This document shows, piece after piece, positions 24,101 to 30,972 of a DNA stretch of 37,249 bases. The DNA comes from EsbW-18 sp033811555. GTDB taxonomy: Bacteria; Patescibacteriota; Minisyncoccia; Phycocordibacterales; EsbW-18. Under the pieces are notes generated by a model. It was not told where the DNA came from, ran no database searches, and was given only the letters and a program-made list of their open reading frames with translations. Made by a program: the position numbers and the translations under genes. Every line of letters begins with the position of its first letter. The stretch's first letter is position 1. The DNA is taken from contig JAPXOG010000005.1 of the NCBI GenBank assembly GCA_033811555.1, positions 1-37,249 of the forward strand. The letters are read 5' to 3'.

Positions 24101-24495
24101 TCCTTACGATGGTTCCTCTATTTATTGAATGGATAGTGCGAGGTGAAGACAAGCATGTGTTTGCATTTATGCGAATGCTTAAGGCACAGAACCAGCCAGT
24201 ATCGGACTTTGTACGTAAAGTTGTTGCTGAACTTGATAATGCGCACAGGGCACGTCTTGAAGGATCAGAAGATATATCGGTAGATCCACATGTTGCAGAG
24301 ATTACATACCATCTCAGTAATCGTGATTTGGAGGCGATAGTTTCCGAATTGCTACTGGGTGTTGACGAAAGATATGATTCTGCTTATACGTCTGTTCGAC
24401 TTGCACTTACTCGTGTTCTAGATATAGTTCGTTCTCGAAGCATGCTCCGCATAGGAGGGACGTACGCATTTGATAAAGAACAGAGAGAGGCATAA
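21151..24495 (+). CDS. Large repeat-containing surface protein with internal sortase motif and cytoplasmic tail
   Basis: 1114 residues. N-terminal hydrophobic segment (about 14-36) is a signal peptide or anchor. Two related beta-rich repeats of about 130 residues (77-206 and 213-344), each with a DPWSDLRAPDG-like start and PFIPTTNPNFDG. Four SpaA/CnaB-like repeats arranged A-B-A-B (352-731), each with a Lys in the first strand (LKLVKHV), a Glu near the PGYTASDW segment, a C-terminal ITNND, and two Cys 16 apart. Then D10-G9 linker (736-754), SSSRRR, IPYTG (781-785), TM helix (788-812), FARRR, and a 299-residue tail (816-1114), predicted cytoplasmic, with no family I recognise. The IPYTG-TM-RRR order is a typical sortase signal except that the protein does not end there. 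A strong terminator follows the gene. The sortase just upstream is the likely partner. Confidence 0.9.
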   Translation: MKTTTYENLYRMPKTAAVILGVFLVVGAIIAGNVGAQDASTRTEGDTTSELIAVSSGEGRISYGSGSSAGTQSECQLDPWSDLRAPDGSPFDPYSNPRVVIDGNSASISVKNFSDSCSYRINLASYEVFDPEMPLFVQTQKLFDSTWITIQPGQTQTLSVDLPECAFQVDLFEGPFIPTTNPNFDGVTYPDLRIFDWLVKMDLPLCTTVTVCEPWNDLRALDGGVFDPFNNPRIIVEGNIAKISVKNFSDSCVYRVNFASYEVFDPEMPLFVQTQKLFASEWQILQPGQSRTLMVNLPDLPECAYQVELFEGPFIPTTNPNFDGITYPDLHILDWLIDMDLPLCGTTGPQTASLKLVKHVINDNGGTAVVSDFNLYANDIKFVSGVAQNIQPGTYKAREDQLPGYTASDWSGDCAADGTITLAPGDNKTCHITNNDNPEIPNAAVLTVIKTVINDDGGTAVVGDFKLFVTQGRSLRGDVLVRSGEPNKFAPGKYKVYEVQLPGYTASDWSGDCAADGTITLAPGDNKVCRITNNDNPVIPPRVATLKLVKHVINDNGGTAVVSDFNLYANDIKFVSGVSQNIQPGTYKAREDQIPGYTASDWSGDCAADGTITLAPGDNKTCHITNNDDPVIPNAAVLTVIKTVINDDGGTAVVGDFKLFVTKERVLGRSLLDEVLVRSGEPNKFAPGKYKVYEVQLPGYTASDWSGDCAADGTITLAPGDNKVCRITNNDIGGGDDDDDDDDDDGGGGGGGGGSSSRRRPKVTLFSNPEILGASVSLTQIPYTGLGTSILQIALFMIGLVALSGGAVYLFARRRIVEVHTEDVHIDSSTTSTAQQEEARILYEETIAPPVDEAFASYDEYAYADDISTQEQLTTPTTPDNLPVATAPVSVGSVVRQNRVAEMAEHHKKNNVSVARLQGVARSSQVLISDDGIKLIVAAGENDEVKSIERLTQVIEVAKTRYPREDGWLVLDATRVRESLFISILTMVPLFIEWIVRGEDKHVFAFMRMLKAQNQPVSDFVRKVVAELDNAHRARLEGSEDISVDPHVAEITYHLSNRDLEAIVSELLLGVDERYDSAYTSVRLALTRVLDIVRSRSMLRIGGTYAFDKEQREA
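22211..23344 (+). repeat. Two-copy tandem repeat (576-bp period) inside the surface gene
   Basis: Copy 1 starts at 22211 and copy 2 at 22787; the DNA is nearly identical over long stretches, for example from AAACTCGTTAAGCACGTC onward. Each copy encodes one A-type plus one B-type domain (192 residues in copy 1). Copy 2 carries four extra codons in its B domain. The nucleotide identity indicates recent duplication or ongoing recombination. Confidence 0.9.
23356..23412 (+). repeat. GAY/GGN triplet tract encoding an Asp10-Gly9 linker
   Basis: Ten Asp codons (GAT/GAC) followed by nine Gly codons (GGA/GGC/GGG/GGT). The tract is in frame, separates the repeat domains from the sorting motif, and may vary in length between strains. 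Confidence 0.9.
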
Positions 24496-24519
24496 TAGAT
24501 TTTAGAATGTCAGGTTAGA

Positions 24520-24556
24520 GACGTCCTCGCCAAATTGGCGAGGACGTCTTGTTTTT
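24520..24556 (+). terminator. Strong terminator after the surface gene
   Basis: A 13-bp perfect stem (GACGTCCTCGCCA / TGGCGAGGACGTC) with loop AAT, followed by TTGTTTTT. It closes the surface-protein transcript. Confidence 0.92.
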
Positions 24557-24583
24557 ACAGTGAAATGCTCAGTATGCTATAAT
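24554..24583 (+). promoter_or_regulatory. Promoter of the 71-aa TM protein
   Basis: TTTACA (24554-24559), 18-bp spacer, TATAAT (24578-24583) preceded by TGC (extended -10). The leader is about 60 nt. Confidence 0.7.
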
Positions 24584-24650
24584 GCACTCAAATGGTGTCA
24601 TTTTGCGGTAGTTCGCGAAAAGTCATCTTTATAAGTGATAATTTTTTGTT

Positions 24651-24866
24651 ATGGAAAATTACAAAAAAGGAGGTGTGGGAGTGACGGTTCTTATAATCGT
24701 TGTGCTTCTCATTCTGGCAGGAGTTCTCTACTTCAAAAACCGTCGAGACGAGGTTCCGCCGATTGAAGATGCGATTGTCGAGAATAACGTTGCAACTGAT
24801 ACTCCGACTGTTGAGACAGAAATAGAGGTGGAAGTTGAAGCTCCTGTTGAAGCTCCTGCAAACTAA
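24651..24866 (+). CDS. Small single-TM protein with acidic tail
   Basis: 71 residues: short hydrophilic start (MENYKKGG), one strongly hydrophobic helix (about 9-28), a KNRR stop-transfer, then an acidic, Val/Pro/Thr-rich tail ending in EAPVEAPAN. No recognised family. It has its own promoter and a terminator (24886-24919), so it is a separate gene unit. The tail type is common in small CPR membrane proteins; function unknown. The RR after the helix argues that the tail is cytoplasmic, unless it is a signal-anchor in the other orientation. Confidence 0.75.
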   Translation: MENYKKGGVGVTVLIIVVLLILAGVLYFKNRRDEVPPIEDAIVENNVATDTPTVETEIEVEVEAPVEAPAN

Positions 24867-24885
24867 ATCTATATTTTTATGTAAC

Positions 24886-24919
24886 AAAACCGCCTTACAA
24901 ACACGGGCGGTTTTGTTTT
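24886..24919 (+). terminator. Terminator after the small TM protein
   Basis: AAAACCGCC (24886-24894) pairs with GGCGGTTTT (24906-24914) with an 11-nt loop, followed by GTTTT. Confidence 0.85.
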
Positions 24920-24941
24920 AGCAAATAGAGTTTCTTTGAAG

Positions 24942-24947
24942 TATAAT
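24942..24947 (+). promoter_or_regulatory. -10 box of ychF
   Basis: Perfect TATAAT, 8 nt before the ychF ATG; implies a leaderless mRNA. Confidence 0.7.
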
Positions 24948-24955
24948 GCGCGCGT

Positions 24956-26050
24956 ATGTCACTATCGTTAGGAATAGTTGGTCTTCCAAATGTCGGTAAA
25001 TCTACACTTTTTAATGCGCTGACTAAACAAAGCGTTCCAGCCGCAAACTACCCGTTTTGTACGATTGATCCTTCAGTTGGCATTGTTCGTGTTCCAGATC
25101 CACGACTTGAAGCTCTTTCGGATCTTTCAAAATCTGCCCAGACTATTCCAGCTGTAGTTCAGTTTGTTGACATCGCAGGGCTTGTAGCAGGTGCCTCAGT
25201 AGGGCAAGGGCTTGGTAATCAATTTCTTTCACATATACGAGAGGTAGATGCAATTACTCATGTTGTGAGGATTTTTGAAGACTCTGATATTCTGCATGTT
25301 TCTGGTTCTGTTAACCCGATGCGTGATATTGAAGTTGTTAATCTTGAGCTAGTATTGGCTGATTTACAATCGGTAACTAAACGCTTACATTCGGTTGAAA
25401 AAGAAGTTCGGGCAGGAGATAAACACGCAAAAAATGAACAGGCGGGTCTATTAAAGGTTAAGGAGGCTCTTGAAGGAGGTTCTTTTGCATCACATGCGCA
25501 ACTTACCGATGAAGAAATAGCTGAAGTGCGTAAGTTGACTCTTTTAACGATGAAGAAAATGCTATACGTTCTTAACACTAAATCTGGAGGACAGAATCTT
25601 GATGAGTTACAGGATGCTCGTTGGGAAGAGTTAATGGAATTTTTTGAAAAGATAAAAGCAGAGTATGTAGTTGTAGACGCTAACACCGAAGGAGAACTCA
25701 ATACTTTTGATGTTGAGGAACGAGACTCTATACGAAAAGAGCTTTCTGTGCGCGGAGGCATAGATGACTTGATTATTGCAGGGTATAAAATACTTGACCT
25801 CATAACGTTTCTTACAACAGGAGAAAAAGAAACACGGGCATGGACAACTCGTCGTGGTTCAACAGCGCCTCAGGCAGGGTCTTCAATTCATACTGATTTT
25901 GAACACAAATTTATTCGTGCAGAGGTAGTGTTTTGGCAAGATCTTATTGAATCAGGTTCGTATGCGCGAGCACGTGAAAAAGGATTGGTGGCAACCGTAG
26001 GTAAGGAGTATATCGTTCGCGATGGAGATGTAATTGAATTTAAGATTTAA
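24956..26050 (+). CDS. ychF: Redox-regulated ATPase YchF (Obg-like)
   Basis: Conserved P-loop NTPase of the Obg family that binds ribosomes and prefers ATP. The 364-residue protein has the G1 motif GLPNVGKSTLFNAL (residues 9-22), the switch region NYPFCTIDP, the G3 segment DIAGLVAGASVGQGLGNQFL, a helical insertion in the middle, and the C-terminal TGS domain (about 275-364) with AWTTRRGSTAPQAGSSIHTDFE. It has the family's normal length. The ATG at 24956 is supported by the -10 box and by homology from the first residues. Confidence 0.97.
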   Translation: MSLSLGIVGLPNVGKSTLFNALTKQSVPAANYPFCTIDPSVGIVRVPDPRLEALSDLSKSAQTIPAVVQFVDIAGLVAGASVGQGLGNQFLSHIREVDAITHVVRIFEDSDILHVSGSVNPMRDIEVVNLELVLADLQSVTKRLHSVEKEVRAGDKHAKNEQAGLLKVKEALEGGSFASHAQLTDEEIAEVRKLTLLTMKKMLYVLNTKSGGQNLDELQDARWEELMEFFEKIKAEYVVVDANTEGELNTFDVEERDSIRKELSVRGGIDDLIIAGYKILDLITFLTTGEKETRAWTTRRGSTAPQAGSSIHTDFEHKFIRAEVVFWQDLIESGSYARAREKGLVATVGKEYIVRDGDVIEFKI

Positions 26051-26061
26051 GGAAAATCAGA

Positions 26062-26067
26062 TACAAT
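26062..26067 (+). promoter_or_regulatory. -10 box of the SET-domain fragment gene
   Basis: TACAAT ends 6 nt before the ATG at 26074, in the spacing typical of this window. Confidence 0.55.
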
Positions 26068-26073
26068 AATTTT

Positions 26074-26295
26074 ATGCTAATAGTCAAACCTAAGATAGGT
26101 AAAAGTAAAATTGAAGGCGTTGGGTTATTTGCAGATCAGTTTATTCCGAAAAGAACAGTGGTTTGGAAATTTGACCCGCGATTCGATATTTATTTTGATA
26201 CAAAAGAAGTGGAAGAAATGGCTAAAGATTATCGAGCAATTGATGCTACAGATGAGGGTGGTGATGAGGAATATTTGAATAAGGAGGTCCTATAG
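26074..26295 (+). pseudogene. Truncated SET-domain protein (73 aa)
   Basis: The product begins like bacterial SET-domain methyltransferase-like proteins: IGKSKIEGVGLFADQFIPK, then VVWKFDPRFD. SET domains need roughly 110-130 residues, including the NH(S/A)xxPN cofactor/active-site motif and the closing (D/E)Y; none of this is present. After residue 50 the sequence becomes acidic and unlike SET, then stops at 26293-26295. I find no remainder of the domain in other frames or beyond the liv genes. The stop codon is immediately preceded by AAGGAGGTC CTA. It may be a decayed gene or an expressed small derivative; the promoter still looks intact. Confidence 0.7.
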
Positions 26296-26355
26296 AGCTT
26301 TAAACATAGAAAACGTAATAAGCAGTATGAATTATGAAAATAAACAAAATGCTTA

Positions 26356-27228
26356 ATGAATAGTATGGATATTGTTCCTCAGCTTATATTGAATAGTATT
26401 ATTGCGGGAGCAATATATACAATGATTGCCCTAGGTTTCAATCTTATCTATGGAACAACAAAATTTTTTGACTTAGGTTATGGATCATTTATTGCAATAG
26501 GAGGGTATTCAGTATTATTTTTTTATAGAACCCTTGGATTTAATCTTTATATCTCGATCCCACTCGGTATCTTTATTGCGGGTCTAGTGGGGTTTGTTGT
26601 ATATCGTTTAATATATTCCACACTAAGATCTAGAAAATCTTCAAACATGGTTTTGCTTGTAGCATCTTTAGGTGTTCTAACGACTATCCAGGCGATAATA
26701 GCAATATTTTTTACAAGTCAATTCCATGTACTTTCTTTAAAAAATAGCTCTAACCCTATAAGTATTTTTGGAGGAGTTATAACACAAACTCAATTAGTCA
26801 CGTTTATTCTGGGAATTGCAGTCATGGTGCTCATAGCCACCGTTTTTCGTTGTTCGTTGTTTGGAAAAACGATAAAAGCTATAGGAGATGATGAGGAAGT
26901 CTCTAGAATAGTCGGAATCAATACTAACAATATAATTGGATGGGTTTTTTTCATTGGTTCAGCCATAGGGGGTCTCGCGGGTATTCTAATTGGATTTGAT
27001 ACTGGGGTTGAGCCGATGATGGGTCTATCGTTTCTTTTGAAAGGCATGGTTGCCTCTATAATTGGTGGAATAGGGAATGTGTACGGCAGTGTACTGGGGG
27101 CTTTCCTGCTTGCATTTATCGAAAACTTTGGGATATGGAAAATTTCCGGAGAATGGAAGGATGCTGTCGCCTTTTCAGTTCTAATCGTTTTCCTTTTATT
27201 CAGACCACAAGGGGTATTGAAAAGATAA
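26356..27228 (+). CDS. livH: Branched-chain amino acid ABC transporter permease LivH
   Basis: First of two permease subunits of a Liv-type (HAAT family) importer; integral membrane. 290 residues with about eight hydrophobic helices. The cytoplasmic coupling loop is recognisable at FGKTIKAIGDDEEVSRIVGIN (about 172-192). It ends in FLLFRPQGVLKR, the typical LivH/LivM end. The start is 26356 or 26365 (second ATG); neither has a good SD or -10. The stop is 1 nt before livM. By eye the coding sequence uses more A/T-rich codons (ATA, TTA, AAT) than the housekeeping genes here, compatible with acquisition, though membrane composition contributes. Confidence 0.92.
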   Translation: MNSMDIVPQLILNSIIAGAIYTMIALGFNLIYGTTKFFDLGYGSFIAIGGYSVLFFYRTLGFNLYISIPLGIFIAGLVGFVVYRLIYSTLRSRKSSNMVLLVASLGVLTTIQAIIAIFFTSQFHVLSLKNSSNPISIFGGVITQTQLVTFILGIAVMVLIATVFRCSLFGKTIKAIGDDEEVSRIVGINTNNIIGWVFFIGSAIGGLAGILIGFDTGVEPMMGLSFLLKGMVASIIGGIGNVYGSVLGAFLLAFIENFGIWKISGEWKDAVAFSVLIVFLLFRPQGVLKR

Positions 27229-27229
27229 T

Positions 27230-28096
27230 ATGGAATATTTAATACATCTTCTAATATTAATTTCGATTTATGCAATTCTAGGTCTCTCCTTGGATTTGGT
27301 AGTTGGACTAACAGGACTCCTTAGTGTGACTCAAGCCGCATTTTACGGAATTGGAGCATATACTACAGCAATACTCTTAACGAATCTTAATATAAATTTC
27401 TTTTTATCTATAATTTTCGGAATGATCATAGCGGGAGTTAGTGGTCTAGTAATTGGACTTGTGCTTTCAAAATTTAAAGGGGATTATTATGCGCTGGGCT
27501 CGTTTGGATTTAATGTAATCGTTTATACAATTTTACTTAATTGGCAGTCGCTTACTGGAGGTCCTTTAGGAATTCCTGGAATTTCTCGTCCAAATTTATT
27601 TACATTTTCCTTTTCTAACAACCTCTCATTTTTGATTTTATCTATTGTTATTTTTCTGATAATTTTTGGAATCTATTATTTTATATCTAAGTCCTCTTTT
27701 GGACGAGTGCTTAGAGCTATTCGGGAAGATGAAGAAGTTATATCTGTTTTTGGTTATCATACACTTTGGTTCAAAATGTCTATTTTTGTGATTGGAGCTA
27801 TGCTTGCATCTGTTGCTGGTTCACTCTTTGCAAGTTATATAACTTTTGTCGACCCTTCATCATTCACATTAACTGAATCGATTTTTGTTCTTTCTATAAT
27901 CATTCTGGGAGGACTAGCCAATCGTAGAGGAGCAATTATTGGGGCTGTTTGCTTGGTTTTGCTCCCAGAGATTTTACGATTTGTAGGATTTCCATCTGAA
28001 ATAGCCGCTCAAATAAGACAGGCAGCGTATGGTCTTATTCTAATACTGCTTATGCTATATAGACCCCAGGGTTTGGTGGGTGAATATAAATTTTGA
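27230..28096 (+). CDS. livM: Branched-chain amino acid ABC transporter permease LivM
   Basis: Second permease subunit (288 aa), partner of LivH. The N-terminal GLSLDLVVGLTGLLSVTQAA and YGIGAY segments are typical of LivM, the coupling loop is FGRVLRAIREDEEVISVFGY, and the end reads LLMLYRPQGLVGEYKF. About nine hydrophobic segments. The ATG follows the livH stop by 1 nt, so the two are translated from one mRNA. Confidence 0.93.
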   Translation: MEYLIHLLILISIYAILGLSLDLVVGLTGLLSVTQAAFYGIGAYTTAILLTNLNINFFLSIIFGMIIAGVSGLVIGLVLSKFKGDYYALGSFGFNVIVYTILLNWQSLTGGPLGIPGISRPNLFTFSFSNNLSFLILSIVIFLIIFGIYYFISKSSFGRVLRAIREDEEVISVFGYHTLWFKMSIFVIGAMLASVAGSLFASYITFVDPSSFTLTESIFVLSIIILGGLANRRGAIIGAVCLVLLPEILRFVGFPSEIAAQIRQAAYGLILILLMLYRPQGLVGEYKF

Positions 28097-28155
28097 ACTT
28101 TACAAATTGAGTATTTATTATAAAATAGGAATCTATTAATAGTAAAAACTTTTAT

Positions 28156-29253
28156 ATGAGAAACAAAAAAATAATCCTTGTAGGGGTTTTAATAGTTTTG
28201 GTAGTTATTGTTTTAATTACTGCGAAGAATAACAATCAGACTAATACCTCTTATAATATTGGAGCAGTAATACCTCTGACTGGTACTGCAGCATACTGGG
28301 GAGAACCAGTTCAACGTGGAATTTTATTGGCACAGGAGACCATAGACAAAAAATTTGGTAACGGAACACTTAAAATTTTAATCGAGGATGGAAAATCCGA
28401 CCCTAAAGAATCTGTATCTGCAGCCCAAAAATTATTATCGATTAATAAGGCAGATGCGATTTATGTTGAACTTTCAGGTCCTAGCTCTTCAGTAGCGCCA
28501 GTAGTAAAAAATGCAGAAAAAATTTATTACTATGGAGCTTTTAACGATAAGGTCGTATCTAATTTTGATAATGCAATAAAAGGGTTTTTATCATATACAG
28601 GTCCTTGTGAATTCTTTGGTAAATATCTAAAAAGTAGTGGTATTAGTAAGGTAGCTATACTTAATCAGTTTCCTGATACAGCACCGTCTTGTGCGGTCGC
28701 TCTTGAGAAGTATATTCCACATGAAAATATTCTATTGCTTGAAAATCTTCCAAAAGACAATGATTTTCGTAGCATACTTTTACAGATAAAAAGTTTCGGG
28801 GCAGGGGCTATCATAGGAATGACTTACGAGGGACCTTCACTTGCTTGGATAAAGCAAATGAAAGATCTAGGAATGAACTTACCAGTTTTAAGTGGGCACG
28901 ATGATGCACTTACTCAAAATATAATTGATACTATTGGTATAAATAATCTAGAAGGAAGTTTATATTTTGATGCAAGAGTCAATCCTGATTTCGTAAACTT
29001 CTATAAAGAAAAATATCCGGATAGCCCAAGTTCAGACCTTATTCCTGCCGGATATGCGTATGAAGGGATAGTTAATCTTGCAGAAGCGATAATTTCTTGT
29101 AAATCAAATGTGTCGTGTACAGTTAAATCGTTTAATAATCGAACAAGTGATGCTGGTGCAATAATTGGAGCAGGATTTAAAAACCGTGTACTCACCTCAT
29201 CGCTGGATTATTATCTGATTAAATCAGGGACCACGACCTTGTTTAATTTTTAA
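28156..29253 (+). CDS. livK: Liv-type periplasmic-binding-fold substrate-binding protein (membrane-anchored)
   Basis: Type-1 periplasmic binding protein of 365 residues, the receptor of the importer. Residues about 4-23 form an uncleaved-looking hydrophobic anchor without a lipobox Cys, so it is probably tethered by this helix on the outer face of the membrane. The binding lobe starts with YNIGAVIPLTGTAAYWGEP, the classical LivJ/K first strand and loop; ILIEDGKSDPKESVSAAQKL and IPAGYAYEGIVNLAEAI follow as in the family. Three or four Cys could form disulfides. The ligand cannot be read from sequence: branched-chain amino acids, other amino acids, amides or urea are all known for the family. 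It lies between the permease and ATPase genes. Confidence 0.9.
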   Translation: MRNKKIILVGVLIVLVVIVLITAKNNNQTNTSYNIGAVIPLTGTAAYWGEPVQRGILLAQETIDKKFGNGTLKILIEDGKSDPKESVSAAQKLLSINKADAIYVELSGPSSSVAPVVKNAEKIYYYGAFNDKVVSNFDNAIKGFLSYTGPCEFFGKYLKSSGISKVAILNQFPDTAPSCAVALEKYIPHENILLLENLPKDNDFRSILLQIKSFGAGAIIGMTYEGPSLAWIKQMKDLGMNLPVLSGHDDALTQNIIDTIGINNLEGSLYFDARVNPDFVNFYKEKYPDSPSSDLIPAGYAYEGIVNLAEAIISCKSNVSCTVKSFNNRTSDAGAIIGAGFKNRVLTSSLDYYLIKSGTTTLFNF

Positions 29254-29422
29254 TAAAAGATTAGATAAAAAATATTTATAGGTTGAGAATGAACAGAGAG
29301 TGGATTATTGAGAACAAGGAGATGTTTGTTGTAGTTGGTTTGTTCTGAGCGTCGTGCATAGGTGTATTTTAGTACAGAAAATTAAAATAATGACTGTACG
29401 TAACTCTTCTAGTTGAAAATAA
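29254..29422 (+). other. livK-livG gap with a small ORF and an inverted repeat
   Basis: 169 nt. A 19-codon ORF at 29289-29348 (MNREWIIENKEMFVVVGLF) is rich in Ile, Val and Leu. Downstream, GTACAG (29372-29377) and CTGTAC (29394-29399) form an inverted repeat that extends by TTA/TAA with one bulge. It could be a leader peptide with an attenuator, but there is no T-tract and no SD, so this is speculative. No other gene is visible. Confidence 0.3.
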
Positions 29423-30172
29423 ATGGCTATTTTGTTAACAAAGGATTTAAGGAAGCATTTTGATGGATTTTACGCAGTTAATAAATTAACGATCAATTTT
29501 GAACAAGGATATATTACAGGAATCATTGGACCAAATGGATCAGGAAAATCAACTCTAGTTAATGTTCTTTCAGGGCTGATTCCTTTCGAAGGAGGGGAGG
29601 TGATTATTTCAGGAGAAACTCTGGTTAAAATTCATTCGTATCAAACACTGTCTTTTGGTATGACACGTACGTTTCAGGAGGTGAGATTATTTGAGCAGAT
29701 GTCAGTAATCGATAATATACTAGTAGTTTTAACTGATAGAAGAATTGGGAAGTCCTTTTTTGAAAAACATACTTCTTTTCATTTAGAGAAGGCGGAATCT
29801 TCGTTGAAGAAAGTGGGCCTCTGGGAAAAAAAAGATGAACTTGCTAAAAATTTATCATATGGGCAACGCAAACTGCTTGAAATAGCTCGTGTTACTGCAT
29901 TGGATCATAATGGGATTAGTGATTTAAAGATTGTGTTATTTGACGAACCATTTGCAGGGTTGTTTCCTGAAATGGTAAAAATTGTTTTGTCGGCCATACA
30001 AGAACTTAGAGAACAAGGAAAAGCTGTTGTGCTAATTGAACACAATATGGAATTGATTCGAATGTTATCAGACTATCTTTACGTTTTAGATTCAGGTGAA
30101 CTGCTAGCTGAAGGAAAACCAAAAGACGTATTGTCCAGGGCAGATGTGATAGAAGCATATCTAGGCGAATAA
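29423..30172 (+). CDS. livG: Branched-chain amino acid ABC transporter ATPase LivG
   Basis: Cytoplasmic ATPase subunit (249 aa). Walker A GPNGSGKST (about 36-44), the LivG-type Q-loop region MTRTFQEVRLFEQMSV, signature LSYGQRKLLEIAR, Walker B IVLFDEPFAGL, and the switch His in LIEHNMELI. The signature has Tyr instead of the second Gly-type residue of LSGGQ, as is common in LivG. The next ATPase begins 1 nt after its stop. Confidence 0.95.
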   Translation: MAILLTKDLRKHFDGFYAVNKLTINFEQGYITGIIGPNGSGKSTLVNVLSGLIPFEGGEVIISGETLVKIHSYQTLSFGMTRTFQEVRLFEQMSVIDNILVVLTDRRIGKSFFEKHTSFHLEKAESSLKKVGLWEKKDELAKNLSYGQRKLLEIARVTALDHNGISDLKIVLFDEPFAGLFPEMVKIVLSAIQELREQGKAVVLIEHNMELIRMLSDYLYVLDSGELLAEGKPKDVLSRADVIEAYLGE

Positions 30173-30173
30173 T

Positions 30174-30893
30174 ATGAAAGAGGCATTGTTAAAGTTAGAG
30201 GATATTCATGTACATTATGATGGAGTTATAGCGCTTGATGGAGTTTCTATCGAAGTAGAAGAAGGTGAAGTTGTCGCTCTAATGGGGCCAAATGGAGCCG
30301 GTAAATCAACTCTTCTTAAGGTTATATTTGGTCTAGCAGAATCTGACTTAGGAAGGGTTTACTTAGAAGGCCAGATAATTGTTCCTTTGTCTCATGAAGT
30401 AGTAAAACTAGGAATCTCTTTTGTACCTCAAGGTCGTCGAGTATTTCGACATCTTACTGTATTAGAAAATTTAGAAATTGGAGGATTTATATTATCAAGA
30501 GACGAGAGAAATGAGAAGATAAACGATGTTCTTGAACTATTTCCTGTCTTAAAAAACAAAATTAAAGAAAAATCTGGTACTTTATCAGGAGGTCAACAGC
30601 AAATGTTAGCCATTGCCAGAGGACTTATGACAGACCCCAAAATACTTCTGCTAGATGAACCATCGCTCGGTCTTGCCCCAAATGTAGTAAAAGAGGTTTT
30701 TAAAAAAATAAGAGAAATAAACCAGAGACGTAAAATGGCAATTGTAGTTGTAGAGCATAATATAAAATCATTGATTGAGATTTCTGACAAAATGTATGTT
30801 CTTGACAAAGGCAAGGTTGTCGCAGAAGGTGATCCTAAAAAGTTAAATTTACCAGAAATAATGGAGAAAGTATTTCTAGGTAAATTATTATAG
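30174..30893 (+). CDS. livF: Branched-chain amino acid ABC transporter ATPase LivF
   Basis: Second ATPase (239 aa), forming a heterodimer with LivG. Walker A GPNGAGKST, the LivF-type FVPQGRRVFRHLTVLENLEI Q-loop, signature LSGGQQQMLAIAR, Walker B ILLLDEPSLGLAP, switch His in VVEHNIKSL. It ends the five-gene liv set; a convergent RNA terminator lies about 40-80 nt downstream on the other strand. Confidence 0.95.
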   Translation: MKEALLKLEDIHVHYDGVIALDGVSIEVEEGEVVALMGPNGAGKSTLLKVIFGLAESDLGRVYLEGQIIVPLSHEVVKLGISFVPQGRRVFRHLTVLENLEIGGFILSRDERNEKINDVLELFPVLKNKIKEKSGTLSGGQQQMLAIARGLMTDPKILLLDEPSLGLAPNVVKEVFKKIREINQRRKMAIVVVEHNIKSLIEISDKMYVLDKGKVVAEGDPKKLNLPEIMEKVFLGKLL

Positions 30894-30934
30894 AGTATAA
30901 AATTGTAACTAAGAGAATCTTGTAGAATTAAATT

Positions 30935-30972
30935 AAAAAAAGAAAAAGCGCCGAACTCTTCGAGCCCGGCGC
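30935..30972 (-). terminator. Intrinsic terminator on the minus strand
   Basis: Read on the minus strand, an 11-pair stem at 30972-30948 (GCGCCGGGCTC pairing with GAGTTCGGCGC, two G-T wobbles, loop GAA) is followed by TTTTTCTTTTTTT. The orientation shows that something is transcribed from the right on the minus strand, although there is no recognised minus-strand gene here. Confidence 0.88.

Noticed and set aside
25258..25803. 181-codon minus-strand ORF inside ychF
   Set aside because: Ser/Arg-rich antisense shadow of a conserved GTPase-fold gene.
28156..28240. LivK as a lipoprotein
   Set aside because: No Cys follows the N-terminal hydrophobic helix, so no lipobox.
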